Source: Arctopsyche grandis
Lineage: Eukaryota; Arthropoda; Insecta; Trichoptera; Hydropsychidae
Assembly: GCF_051622035.1 (NCBI RefSeq)
Contig: NC_135361.1
Span: 29,691,205 to 29,755,204, forward strand
Direction of reading: 5' to 3'
DNA length: 64,000 bases
In this document: positions 38,155-50,563 of the stretch, one piece after another
How positions within the stretch are numbered: the stretch's first letter is position 1
How the letters are laid out: the number at the start of each line of letters is the position of its first letter
Made by a program: the position numbers and the translations under genes
Notes under the pieces: generated by a model
Told to the model about the DNA's origin: nothing
The model's input: only the letters and a program-made list of their open reading frames with translations
Databases searched by the model: none

Positions 38155-41100
38155 ATGGGTAAAGAAACACTGATGGTTCTCGGAGTGGTGTTGCTGCTTG
38201 CGGTGCATCCTTCGAGGAGTTTTGTGGAGAACGCTTGCAGTGGCCACCAGCCGAACGGTCAATTCTGCCATAGCAACGGCAAGAGCGACAATTCCAACGA
38301 CATCATCATCCAAGCTAAGGAAAACGCAGTCAGGAACAACATAGGCCTAACCGAAACTCGAGTTGCACTATCCAGATACCATCTCGGCACTGAGAACAGC
38401 AGAATCTACCGCGAGAGAAGTTCCGGCAAGGAAGCTTCCGGCCGGCTCATTACCTCTGACAACAGGCGCATGACAACCATTGCTGAGAATCGACGCAACA
38501 TCTTCTCCAGGATTGCAAGGTCTCTACCCGGCCGGGAAATGAGGCAAAGTCGCAACTTGGTCGAAGAAAGACGAGAAATCGACAATAATAGACGTTTCCA
38601 AGGTGAACGAAGAGTAGCAGCTCAGCGCGATTCTACTAGAAACGTACTGAATCGCTCCAGGATGACGCTTTTGGAGAGACGAGCACGATCAGTGGATAGT
38701 CGAGTGCCAGAAGAACGCCAATCTGCTGACAGGCGACTGTCTGAAGAACGCCGAATTTCTGTAGAACGACGGTCTGTGGAAAGACGATTGCCAGAAGAAC
38801 GTCAAGTTGAAAGACGATTGGCTGGTGAACGACGATTAATAGAGCGTCAATCAGAACGATGTCTAGTTGACAGACGACTACCTGAAGAACGTCAAACGGA
38901 ACGACGAGTAGTCGAGAGAAGACTGTCTGAAGAACGTCTAACAGTCGACAGACGACTACCAGAAGAACGTCAATCAGAAAGACGACTACCTGAAGAACGC
39001 CAATCAGAACGACGAGTAGCCGAAAGAAGGTTGTCTGAAGAACGACTAACTGTCGACAGAAGACTACCCGAAGAACGTCAATCAGAACGACGAGTAGCCG
39101 AAAGAAGGTTGTCTGAAGAACGTCTAACAGTCGACAGGCGACTACCAGAAGTACGTCAGTCCGAAAGGCGAGTAACTGGTGAGCGACGAGTAGCTGAAAG
39201 ACGAGTATCTGAAGACCGTCTAACAGTCGAAAGACGATTACTGGAAGAGCGTCAATCTGAAAGACGAGTTGCTGGTGAACGACGAGTATCAGAAAATCGT
39301 CAACCAGAAAGGCGTCTAGCTGCTGAACGTCGAGCTGTCAACACACGTCTACCAGAAGAACGTCAATCAGAGAGACGAGTAGCTGAGAGACGATTTTCTG
39401 AAGAACGTCTAACAGTTGAAAGACGATTGTCAGAACAACATCAACCGGAAAGACGAGTTGCTGATGAACGGCGTGAATCTGAGAAACGACAATCTAAAGA
39501 ACGTCTAACTGTCGAAAGACGATTACCAGAAGAACGTCAATTGGAAAGACGTTTATCTGGAGTTGTCGAAAGACGAGTATCAGAAGAACGTCAATCCGAA
39601 CGACGACTAGCTGGTGAACGACTAGTTGCCGACAGACGAGTATCAGAAGAACGTCAATCTGAACGGCGATTAGTTGGTGAACGACTCCTTGGCGAAAAAC
39701 GTATAACGGCTGAGAGACGATTGCCCGAAGAACGTCAATCAGGAAGACGAGTAACTGAGAGACGACAAGCCGAAGAACGTTTAACAGTCGAAAGACGATT
39801 ATCAGAGCAACGCGTAACAGAAAGGCGATTAACTGGTGAACGACGAGTATCTGAAGAACGCTTGACGACTGAAAGACGACTACCAGAAGAACGTCAATCA
39901 GAAAGACGTTTAGCTGATGAACGTCGAGTTGTCGAAAGGCGACTGCCAGAAGAACGGCAATCAGAACGACGAGTTGCTGGTGAACGACGAGTTGTCGAAA
40001 GGCGACTACCAGAAGAACGTCTAATTGACAGGCGACTGTCTGAAGGGCGTTTGTCTGAAGAACGACGATCAGTCGAAAGACGATTACCAGAAGAACGTCA
40101 ATCGGAAAGACGAGTAGCTGGTGAACGACGAGTAGCTGAGAGACGGTCATCCGAGGAACGGCTTACAATTGACAGACGACTGTCTGAGGGGCGTTTGTCT
40201 GAAGAACGACGATCAGTCGAAATACGATTACCAGAAGAACGTCAATCGGAAAGACGAGTAGCTGGTGAACGACGAGTAGCTGAGAGACGGTCATCCGAGG
40301 AACGTCTTACAATTGACAGACGACTGTCTGAAGGGCGTTTGTCTGAAGAACGACGATCAGTCGAAAGACGATTACCAGAAGAACGTCAATCAGAAAGACG
40401 AGTAGCCGAAAGACGACTATCTGAGAAACGTCTCACGGTAGAAAGACGATTATCAGAACAACGTCAATCAGAAAGGCGTGCAACTGAAGAACGACGACTG
40501 GCTGGAGTACGTCAAAAGGCAGATAGGCGATTACCAGAGGAACGTCAATCGGAGATACGTTTATCTGGTGAACGACGACTGTCTGAAGACCGGCAATCTG
40601 AAAGACGTCTATCAGCAGAACGACGATTGACAGAAGAGCGTCAATCAGAACGACAACAATCTGAAGAGCGAAGATCAGTTGAGAAACGATCAGCCGATGA
40701 GCGTCAATCAGAAAGACGACTATCTTTAGAACGACGACAATCTGAGGAGCGCCGATCATCAGAAGAGCGTCAATCGGAAAGGCGCTTATCTGCGGAAAAT
40801 CGTTTGGTAAACAGGCGTCTATCGGAAGAGCGACAATCAGAAAGACGATTATCTGAGGAACGTCGATCAGTAGAAAGGCGACAATCTGAAGAACGCCGAT
40901 CAACAAACAGTCGTGAAATTTCAAGACTGACAGACAACTCCCGAAGAGCAGCTGAAGACACCACTAGAAGATTCCAGCGAGAATCCGTCGACAGAATGGC
41001 CAGGGAAACCAGGTCAGCAGATCGTCGTATGGATGCTGAAAGACGAAACGTGAGATTTGTCTCCGAACGTGTGGACAAATCCAGAGCCACTAACCAATAC

Positions 41101-41456
41101 CTCAAAGGAGACGAGCGACGCTTTTCAATAACACTTCCTTCAGCTCGTTCAGTGGAAAAATCTGAAGAGATCCCAGCTCTCGAATATGCCTTGGAAGACA
41201 AGTCGACCTTCAATTTCGGCAGCTTGGTGGTGCAGTTGGTTCAAACGATCTGCATGTGCTCTTTGCTGCTTCAAATCGCTGAATATGGCAAAAGCTCCAA
41301 GGGAAAAATCGGGTAAAAAAATTATTTAAACTTTATTCATAGCACACCATATAATATGTATGTAGGTACATTTGTATGACTCCAATTTTCTTCATTTTCA
41401 GATTCTTCAATCGTCTCCAAAGCATCGTGCCTATGATAAAAGTCAAGCACAACTAA
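38155..41456 (+). CDS. Secreted Arg/Glu/Ser-repeat protein, about 1070 aa, unknown family
   Basis: Exons 38155-41312 and 41402-41456; donor ATCGG|GTAAAA, acceptor CATTTTCAG, phase 2. Residues 1-22 form a signal peptide (core LMVLGVVLLLAV). The next region holds two cysteines (28 and 38). From about residue 180 to 918 the protein is 10-11-residue units such as RRLPEERQSE and RRVAGERRVAE, nearly devoid of aromatic residues and Cys, suited to a long charged helix with proline kinks. Three 144-bp higher-order repeats begin at 40027, 40171 and 40315. Around residues 1019-1044 lies a hydrophobic stretch (SLVVQLVQTICMCSLLLQIA), followed by a basic tail (FFNRLQSIVPMIKVKHN). The ATG is the first after a TATA-driven leader. 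Role unknown; silk, glue, egg-coat or salivary structural protein are inferences. BLAST matches to trichohyalin would be compositional. Confidence 0.9.
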
Positions 41457-41766
41457 ATTCCCTCTTCTCCTGATCAACTGTCGACATACAAAACAGGCAT
41501 GACCAAATTTCAAGAAGTGATAAATGTAAACAAATCTTATATTTGTAGTTTTAAGGTAGAGATTAGAAAATGTAATTAGAATTAGATTTAAAAAAAAAGA
41601 AAAATGTTAGCATCAACTATTGTATATTCAACAATAACGAATTTAATTTATTTTGTTACTCACCATTTATAAAAAAGACAAAAAATTTTCTCGCCATCAT
41701 TGTATAATATAATAGAAAATTTTAAAATTTTAAAAACAAACATATTGTAGTTGAAATGTAAATGTG

Positions 41767-41772
41767 AATAAA
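41767..41772 (+). terminator. Polyadenylation signal AATAAA
   Basis: AATAAA lies about 310 bp after the stop of the repeat-protein gene, in AT-rich sequence. It is the best-placed signal, though others are possible. Confidence 0.45.
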
Positions 41773-43205
41773 AATATAATTAATGTTTAAAAAAATACAC
41801 ACACTTTCATTTTATATTTAAATATAATTTATTTCAATTTCAATAATATTCATAGATCAAATATGGAATGCAATAAAACGATAAAATGGTCCCAAAATTA
41901 TAAAAGATGTAAAAAGTAATTAATTAGAAAATAATAACAATAAAGCAGCAAGAATAATCATAAATTGTAATTCAGTTTAATTAAAAATATATATATATAT
42001 ATATAGCTGTCAATACGGATATAAAATATGATATAGATTTCAATACAACATTAAATATTTTTATTTTAAGGCACCTACAAGCACACAAACCATAAAAGCT
42101 CAATCTTACATAATATATCATAATTGACTAGAAAATAAAGATCTTTCGTTGAAAATATAATATAATATCTATCTATTCGTTTCAGTTTTCTTCCATAAAA
42201 ATAAATATTACGAAGCTTATTTTTATATAAATACGTTGACTTAAAATAAGATTACGTTGGCAATATTAAACGTGAGCAAGGAATCGCGTTATGGAAGAGA
42301 TATGTTTCGTTAGGATTAATAATTACACTTATAAATTCCAAAAAATCTAATCAAAAAACGCCCGAGACAAGTCTGAAATATAACTATCATTTATTTAACA
42401 ATTGTAAAAATACATATAAAATATTTACGAATGCAAAATTCGATCTAAACCGATGAAATTCAATAGTAGATTTTTTTAAAACACACTAGATGATGAAAAA
42501 TTGAAACTACTCGTATTATTACTACAATGATTCAAACATCCAGTCTCAATACCAAGTTCACATTTAGAAAGGCAATCACTTCAATATCCAATAAGGCTTA
42601 TTGCGATCGACTTCATATTTTATGTACTTCATACGACAAATGTGAATATACATACATACAAACATACATATGTAACAAGAGCTCTCTCTCACATAAAAGC
42701 CAGACAAAGGCCAATTCATATGCTTCTTTATTTGCAACTTGACTAAAGCACAGCTCGAAACAGTTACTATGTTCATTTAAAATCACATCTTTCAGTTCAT
42801 CGAATCGAAAAATATGGCACTTGAAGCTTTTCAACTTACGTGAAACACCATACAGTATCTTTCCTATTTACATACTTCCATATGAGTGTAACACATTCAA
42901 ATAATTTCTAAATTGAATTTTGGAATACAGATTCAAATACGCACTACTGAAATATATCTATTGATTGTTCAGCTTAAATTATATGAACATACATACAAGT
43001 TGATGATTCTAAAAATAGCCTTGAAGTCACAATTAGTAAAAAATTGGTAGTGGTTTCTTAAAATGAATAAAGTGAATAGTCAAAACATTTGCACCAACTC
43101 AAATCTAGTCCACTTCTTCCTAATATAGGAAAATTCTTCTCTTCTAATATTTATTTTAACTATATATTCTTCCAATTCATGAGAGCATTTATGTATTATA
43201 CACAT
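41773..43205. other. AT-rich intergenic DNA
   Basis: No gene. A short TA run at about 41985-42004. Short frames are chance. Confidence 0.5.
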
Positions 43206-43683
43206 TGTTACGTATCCCATGCCGCTATAGCCTGCCTTGATCTAATTGTAAATAAATATACATAATACATAAATCGTACATGGGGAATATAAAACCATAA
43301 AAGCGATAAAATAAACACTGTTATCATCAGATTCAGTATACATATAAACCGTACCTTAATACGAGAGACAGTCAGAACATCAGACCCCGACAGTATAGTC
43401 AATACATCGATTCAACCAGCATGAACATAAGCTCTTAACAACCAGTGCAGTAAATTATAAACAGTTCTACGCATCTCTCAAGTTCATCGTTCCAATATTA
43501 AAGTGTTCTTCGAAAATATCAGTGATTATTAAAAGTGTATCTTTCAAAATGTAATATAAGCATTCAGTATTTAAGAATCTATTTTATTAATAAATTTAAA
43601 ACTTTAAATAAATATTGATTGACTGAATCGTCATCATTCTAATCAATGTATTTAAAAATACAAACAACCTCTGCAACGTGACA
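43206..43683 (+). mobile_element. Probable solo LTR
   Basis: Starts TGTTACGTATCCC and ends GCAACGTGACA, giving TGT...ACA ends typical of LTRs. It has AATAAA near 43610 and is 478 bp long. Flanks ACAT and ATAT do not give a clean target duplication, and no second copy is seen in the window. Confidence 0.5.
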
Positions 43684-44247
43684 ATATATAATACTTGCTC
43701 CAATGAACGCCTGTCCATTTTTTTATCCCGAAGAAGTCACAAATCAATACTAAAGATCGCCTAAACTTTTATTTATACATCAAATTAGATCTTCTACATC
43801 TATCTATCGTTGTCTTCTTCATGCTAAATGTAACCTTATCCCAATTAGAACCACCTGTCCTTAACTAGGTAAAATTACTCGGTCACCTGAATGGCTTCAG
43901 TTCAATCCTCTTTAGTTTCCCAATATGATACCTCAAGCAAATAATATGTGAACACTCTTCCAAAAGTGTTCATATTCCTCTTCAATACAAATTCAATCAT
44001 GACAGGATACAAACAACATTATCTTCTTTAAACTATTGGATTACAGCACCAGTGTGTAGATTCTCTTAAATATTGTATATTCACATTTGCCATATAGTAC
44101 ATATGTATGATGTACGATCGCATACAACCCTAACTCATTTCTAAGAGTGACACAACCCCTTTATCTAGCCGCTAAGACATACACACATAGAGAGACAAAT
44201 GAAAATGAATTACTATCTATAATATAAAGCACAGTTCGATAGTCGGA
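43684..44247. other. 3' flank of the CEP162-like gene
   Basis: Likely holds the 3' UTR of the minus-strand gene. An inverted AATAAA (TTTATT) at 43768 is one candidate polyadenylation signal. Confidence 0.4.
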
Positions 44248-46585
44248 TCAACAAGAGCGATATGTCTGAGACGGTGCGGATCCTTCAGTACAATGTCCAG
44301 AATCCAAAATAGAGCTGCCGGTGTGAGCGTCCCTGATCTTTGCCAACGAGTTGATGAGCGACTTCAACCTCACTTCTCTCCCTTCGTAACGTTTCTCCAA
44401 TTCCATAACCTGCAGTCAAAATACACGCGTGAGAACTACGCTGAACAAGTCACACATAAAAATTTCAATCAGTTTACTTAGATACCTTTATTCTCAAATC
44501 GTCGTAGTCTCTATCGTTGGTTTTGATGTTGACTTTACCCAAACGGTTACTGTCCACATTATTCGTTTGACCCAACTTGGAGTTCAACTGCTCGGCGCGA
44601 CATTTGAAATGATCCCTTTCGGTCATTATAGTCGACAGCTGCTCGTCCATCAATTTGATCTGACTCCGAAGAGTTTCCACAGTGGAATTGAGAGATTCGA
44701 CGTCATGCTGCAATGGCAAAACCTTCAAATTCAAACTCATCAACTCCTTTTCATGACTCGTCTGTAGTTCCACCAACTAAAATCAGACACAAACAATCTG
44801 AGTATCAAAAATAACATAAAACGTCATTAAAACTTTTAAAAAATCGATCATACTCTTACATCGTCGATTCTTTTCTTTTTCAAATTCTCAAAATCTTTTT
44901 GAAGCGCTGCCATTTCAGTTTTAGAATTGACCTTATCCTTTTCTTGCTTATTGGGCGCCGAATTGTTATTCAACACGTCGGTTGATATTCTCATGACCTT
45001 GACGCTTGCGGGTCTCGATTTGCGAACATTAGGCTTCTCCACAGTTTGTACTTTAGCAACTGCACCTAAAATATAACAAAAACGAAATAAAAAAAACCCA
45101 CAAAACACCGAGGAATATACTCCACATGTAAAACTACCTGAATCTTTAGTCTTTTGTAATTTTTGAACGAGTCTCTTAGCTTCGTCCAATTCCTTGTTCA
45201 ATTTGGAGACGTGCTTCTCTTTCAGCACCAGCTCGGAGTTGAGGCCTCTCACCGTAGCCATCAGATGACTGTCATCTTTAGCGTGAACGTTTGAATTAGA
45301 CGTGGCGGCATTTTGATTCTTTGCCTTACCCGAAGTCGGCCTGGCGTTCAACGTTTGAACGGCTACCGAAATATTATTGGTACCCGTTTGCGTAGACAGC
45401 TCGTTAAAATCTCTGTGTTTGATTTTTTCCTTTATCTCAGAGTTTATCAGTTGAAGATTGATCACCTGCTTCTCTAAATCGCCTATGTGAGTCTCGTAAT
45501 TTTCTTTCATAGAGTTCACTTTTCCTTGAATGTTCGATAGCGTCTTTTGATATCGCTCCTCTTCCATTTTCAGATCATTTTCCAACTCTGATATGCGTTT
45601 TTCCAAGAGTTTTTTCGTTTCAAGCTCAAACGAGGGCTGTTTAGATGCAACTGAAAAATCAATTTAAAATAAAAACTACATACATACATAATTAATTCTT
45701 ACTTTCTAATAAAGACAATACAACATTCTTCGTAAAGCATCATACTTTAAGTATAACACTTTTACCGTCATAGTGATTTAATTACAAATTAGAAATTCTA
45801 AGCTGGTATATCAATGCCTTCTGGAGGGGATAGAAAGGATAAAAGAAAGGGACAATGAATGCGTAAGAAGAATATTAAGCAGAATCGATGAAAGCCTCTC
45901 ATGAATTAATTTAAACAATAGATTCCATTTCATTTAAAATCATTATCTCAATTTGAGTTTACAGCTATATAAATACATTAAGAAAGTTACCAATGAGTGC
46001 TGAAACTGAATCAGGATGTTTCCTCGTCAGAATACCGTCCATTTCCTTGCACTGCCTTTGCAAGTCTTGAATAGTAGCTTTATCTTTATTGACTTGAGCA
46101 GTGAGATTTTGCTTTTCATCTTTCAAACGAGCAGCATCGTCCTTTAAACGAGTCACGTCTTCTTCAAACTTAGACGATTTAGACTTGGACAGTTCTAAAT
46201 CTTTTCGCAGCTTCACAATAATATTGTCTTTCTCCAAAGTCTTCAATTCTAAAGCTTTTTTCTCCCTCGAGAAGTCTTCATTTGACTTTTTGAGCTCTTT
46301 ACAAGAACCCGTGGCGAGTTCACACTGAACTTGAACACTCTTGAGCTTCTCCTTAGCATCTTTCAACTCGTCGAGTACCACATTCAGCTTCTTTTGCACA
46401 GCATCTGGTTGTTTGGGCTTAGACGATTGAACAGGCTCTGCTGAATTTGACACCTCGTTAATTTGTAAAAATGACGACGCAAATCTTTCATCAGAAACGT
46501 TCAAGCTCTCCCTACTCGGAATCTTATTGGCCAATATAGCCTTTACATCAATATCATCTGAACTGACAGCATCTGCAGACTTTAC
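44248..46585 (-). CDS. Cep162: CEP162-like centrosomal coiled-coil protein, C-terminal half
   Basis: Five exons on the minus strand: 46585-45991, 45650-45138, 45065-44860, 44776-44486 and 44409-44248, ending SYRSC-stop. All introns are GT-AG with matching phases (1, 1, 0, 0). They encode about 590 residues of almost continuous coiled coil. The naming rests on TRKHPDSVSALI directly before KKLLEKRISELENDLKMEEE across the first junction, which parallels the RR.PNSLPALI and FLEKRIKKLEA.LE region I recall for vertebrate CEP162 (a centriole distal-end protein needed for the ciliary transition zone). The order of segments also fits. The 46585 exon starts in phase 0 without ATG, so upstream exons exist; 48300-48407 is a candidate. 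A SINE lies in that presumed intron. Assignment is from memory of motifs, not a search. Confidence 0.75.
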
Positions 46586-47523
46586 CTGGAACAATTAAAT
46601 GATTTTCAATATTAACAAAAAGCAGCAATCAATAAATTACACAAATATTTCCACGTAGCAATCTATCATTAATATTGAAGCATCTACCATAAATGCAATT
46701 CATAAATAAAAAAGTATAAACAAAATATTTTCCTTGTTTACGCTTAAGATACAGGTTTTTGAATAGGGTCAAAGAAAAAAGACTGATTAATAATTTATGC
46801 GAATAACCGGTCAACAATTATACATACTGTCTTATATCTATACATTAGAGTCGCAAGTTTTTTGAGAGTATTGAACTCTAGATACATACATATGTATTTG
46901 GTCTGAAGATTCCGAGACGTTTACTCACGATTTGGGTTATTTGATATTTTTCAAATTGTAAAATATTATTAAGTGCATTTTAAAAACGCAGTTGTAGATA
47001 AAATTTTGTATCGAGTTACGTGACTGAAGCCAGCTGAAAGTTATTGCACTTTTGAACCCCTCGAATCCTTTGTTCAAGTACAATTCCCATACCCAAAGAA
47101 CATACATCTTCTAAATATAGATTCTGTATTCCCTGGGTACTACCTATACATATGTACATACATTCCGAAACCATTGTGTCAAAAATGCACATTTTATTAA
47201 ATTCGTATTTTAATTTTCTTTACTTGAAACTGTGCTTTTTAATTTTATTGTTTTCAATCTAAATGAAGACGTGAAAAGTATAATACCATTGAAACAAAAA
47301 AAAAACCAAGATCTTTCTCATTACTTTTCCAAAAATTCTTGGTCATGGCAGATTTTTTGCTTGATTAAATATGATGGCACACGTGTACATATTTTCTAAT
47401 GAAATTTACTGGTTATATTTTCAAATCGAATTCTTCACAGAAGCATAAAATACTGTTTAAATACTTTTTATTTTACAACTAGTACATAGGTATATACTAT
47501 GTATGTAGGTATATGTATGTACA

Positions 47524-47932
47524 TATAATTAATTTATTTATTTACATATTATCTAACGCGTCACTGTGACCATACATACATATAAGTGTAATACAAATAC
47601 TATATATAAGAAAATTAGGGAGGCATCTATGTTACAGATAAAAAAAAATTTAAATCATATTCAAATAGTGGTGACATAGTGAGTAAGATGGTTTTTGTCA
47701 ATTTGATAAAGGAACTGCTTCAACAATGCAATCAGATAAATTGGCAAACTCTAATAGGAAACGATCGACTTGGAGTCACAAATATCCAAGTCTGACCAGC
47801 AGCATTACATATTATACGCAGAATAAATTATTTTCAATCGCGGCCTGCTCACGGGATCGAACCCGACGACCTCTCAGTGCTTAGTATGAACGCAACCACT
47901 GAAGCATGCTACTAGCTATATGGACAAATTTC
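47524..47932 (-). mobile_element. tRNA-derived SINE, minus strand, in a presumed intron
   Basis: Read on the minus strand: head with B-box GGGTTCGATCCCG, body TGTGACTCCAAGTCGATCG and TTTGCCAATTTATCTGATTG, and tail GGTCACAGTGACGCGTTAGA followed by TAAATAAATAAATT. The second arm of the tail hairpin is deleted. Its stem type matches 51386-51425. Confidence 0.8.
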
Positions 47933-48299
47933 CCCTCCTATATAGCTTGTAGGAAAACGTTTTTTTAGTGAGATCAATCATCAAACCGACACCCAAGCAA
48001 CACTTAGCTAACCCCTAAAACTAAAACAGCAACCATACAAGTCAATTTGAATTAAATGCCAAGGATCGAAATATACAAGGCAAATCATCATAAAATGCTC
48101 CTCAAAAAAAACGTATTTACATATTAAATTATATAAGAGGTAAGACCTTCAAAATAAGTATTCAAAACCGCAAAAATTTCCACACAGAGGATTCGATCAT
48201 TTCCATTTCCAATGAACAATCAATCAATCAAAACAAATTACAATTAAGAACAAGGCTCCAAACGAAATTCGCTATCGATTGTCGTCATTTAACATTCAC

Positions 48300-48407
48300 A
48301 GAAGACAGTCGACGTGTAAAAGTGTCCTCGATAAGTGGCCTGGGCTCCCAAGTGCGAGCAAACAATGTCCCGTTACACGTCTCCTCTTGCGCTGAATACC
48401 CAATCAT
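48300..48407 (-). CDS. Candidate first coding exon of the CEP162-like gene
   Basis: ATG at 48407 opens 36 codons (MIGYSAQEETCNGTLFARTW, EPRPLIEDTFTRRLSS) ending at TCT|GTGAAT, a usable donor in phase 0. This matches the phase-0 start of the 46585 exon. The block is GC-richer than its surroundings. A DRE-like CTATCGATTG lies nearby at about 48271. Intermediate exons could exist, and the reading is unsupported by homology. Confidence 0.3.
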
Positions 48408-48694
48408 GTGAAACCGCTCGTTTGCTTTTGTTTCTTGCTCCGGTTATGGCTTTGTAATTTTACTATCGAACCACTGCACAGTCACCGTCTCGGGTCACTT
48501 TGCTCTTTTTCACTTTTTTTTCTTCTTTTGATTCATCTTGTTTTCGCTTCGTGTTTCATCTTCACTAGATGGGCCAACGAGATAGCCTCTCTCCCCCTCC
48601 GAAGATTTATACAGCATGTATTTTGTATGGAATCGAAAAACACATTGGTCAAATGCAGTACCCATGACTAATCCAATATAAAATTATATGTATA
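48408..48694. other. Possible promoter region of the CEP162-like gene
   Basis: No recognised site. The plus-strand open frame here is T-rich and unlikely to be coding. Confidence 0.35.
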
Positions 48695-49080
48695 CTTGTG
48701 GTTTTACCCGGCTTCACTCGGTATTTATAATATAAACCGTTTAAACATGGTAAATCTTATAGTAAACATTCTTTTGTTTTTTTATTAAATTTATTTAAAT
48801 CGAAAAAAAATAATATTTAATGACAGCCAATGGTTTTTTTTATATAAATATGTATGTATAAGTGAACCGGAACTAAAAAAATAATCCTGATCCGGAACTG
48901 AAACAGGAATCCGGATCCGGAACTGACGAAGGAATCCGGAATCGGAACTGAAAAGGGAATCAGTATCCGGAACTGAAAAAGGAATCGGGATCCGGAACTG
49001 AAAAAGGATTCTGGAACCGGAACTGAAAAAGGATTTCAGATACAAAACTGAAAAAAGAATCGGGATCCGAAACAAAAAAG

Positions 49081-49142
<62 letters not shown>

Positions 49143-49169
49143 CAGACTATTTCGAAATTATATATTAGA
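48695..49169 (-). mobile_element. Helitron family B, minus strand, carrying a minisatellite
   Basis: On the minus strand it starts TCTAATATATAATTTCG and ends ACCGAGTGAAGCCGGGTAAA followed by ACCACAAGT, a decayed CTAGT end. Inside are a (TA)n run and a ~24-bp tandem repeat. Related copies lie at 6542 and 53748. Confidence 0.65.
48866..49082. repeat. ~24-bp minisatellite, about 9 units
   Basis: The unit is approximately CCGGAACTGAAAAAGGAATC plus four variable bases. Some units are degenerate at the edges. (TA)n follows at 49083-49139. A related word, GGTATCCGGAACTGAAAA, appears near 57777. Confidence 0.92.
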
Positions 49170-49290
49170 TATCAATATGTGAAAAATAAAATACAATTCA
49201 CTTCTAATCCATTGACCCAAAGTCATATGTGTATTGGGGGAGTTGAAGGGTAGCATATTATGACTAAATTTACAGCAATTGTGATCTCAC

Positions 49291-49471
49291 TAAGGGCCGG
49301 GCCGCACCGCTCAACTCGCGAACAACTTGGTTGAGGGCGACCAGACCAATGCATGCAGGTAGATGGGACATGCCACACTCGTCAACTTGTTTGTCGCATA
49401 CATTTCCATACATTTCTTCGTGTCGCGCAACAAGTCGGCCGACAAAGTTGCACGGTGCGGCCCGGCCCTAA
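49291..49471. mobile_element. PIF/Harbinger-type MITE
   Basis: The element is 49294-49468 (175 bp), with perfect 16-bp ends GGGCCGGGCCGCACCG / CGGTGCGGCCCGGCCC. Direct TAA target duplications lie at 49291-49293 and 49469-49471. A 3-bp TAA/TTA duplication with G-rich ends is the Harbinger pattern. The minus-strand frame inside is a by-product. Confidence 0.88.
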
Positions 49472-49600
49472 CTGTTCGACCAAACTCTAACGAATCCATC
49501 TTAACAGGCATCTAATAGGACTCGCACACAGAACAGTATTTGTACTGTAGATAACGATAAGCTATCAAAAGATTTGCTCATATGTACAATATAATAAAGC

Positions 49601-50025
49601 CAACAGTATGACACAGAGAGCACCGAGAGATTACTGGGTTCGATCCTGTGCTAATTTTTAATACTGCTGGTTAGACTTAGATATTTATGACTCCAAGTCG
49701 ATCGTTTCTTATCAGAGTTTGCCAATTTATTTGATTTTCATTGTTGAGACGGTTCCTCAAATTGGCAAAAATCATCCTACCCGCTGACACAAATATCTGA
49801 ATTTGATTTATGCACAATATGTAAAAATGTATGTACAAGTCTAAATCCATAGATGTCTCAATGGATTCATGAATTAATTCATTGTTAATTTTGTGTTCTT
49901 CAGTCTCTCGAAATAGTGATTTGTGTAATAAAAATGATACAATTTTTGTAATTAATTGTCTAGGAAGGCGCATTAGGGTCTACCTGTCAGACCTTCCTGG
50001 ATTATATCTATGTAAAATAAATATC
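49601..50025 (+). mobile_element. tRNA-derived SINE
   Basis: The head is partly deleted before the B-box GGGTTCGATCCTG. The body reads GACTCCAAGTCGATCG, TTTGCCAATTTATTTGATTT, GTTGAGACGG. The tail hairpin is at 49970-50000 (CTAGGAAGGC / ACCTTCCTGG), with an AAATAAAT end. Confidence 0.85.
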
Positions 50026-50491
50026 TTTGGCCTAAAGTCCTAAAGCCTCTACTGGGATCATTTTCTCTAGAAGACAATGATACGACACTTCTCATTTTCG
50101 CTTAATAGAATTTATTTTTATATTGATTGGTAACAACGTTCATACATATGTACAAATCTATAAAATTAAAATATGACCTCCGGAAAATATATGAATTGAT
50201 CAAATTTGAATACATTTTGATATTAACTAGATAATGTTAAACATTAATTCGGAAAACTATTACATCATACATATGTAGTGGCAATGATAGAAAAAATGAA
50301 CAAATCAAAACAAGTTACAAGCTACAATAAATCAAATTTAATTTGACAACACACATAAAAACCAAAATAATTGATATTATACACTATCAGCTCGATAAAT
50401 AATACTGAAGTATCAATATATACCTACATACAATACATCAATACAAGAAGAAAAGCTTGAGACATTTTTTCATCGCGTTTCAGATTAATTG
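50026..50491. other. AT-rich DNA
   Basis: No feature seen. Confidence 0.5.
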
Positions 50492-50563
50492 ACCAAGTTT
50501 CTTGCCGATCAGATTTTAGGAGAGCAAAGTAGAGATAAGGACGTAAAGCAGGAAGAGAAAGCG

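Noticed and set aside
39494..41213. Long open frames on the minus strand opposite the repeat protein (218, 163 and 147 residues)
   Set aside because: They are shadows of the regular codon pattern of the plus-strand repeats; no start context, no domain.
48791..49075. Ser/Phe/Pro repeat frame on the minus strand
   Set aside because: Translation of the 24-bp minisatellite; no start signal or conservation.
49311..49511. 66-residue minus-strand frame
   Set aside because: It is the interior of the Harbinger MITE.
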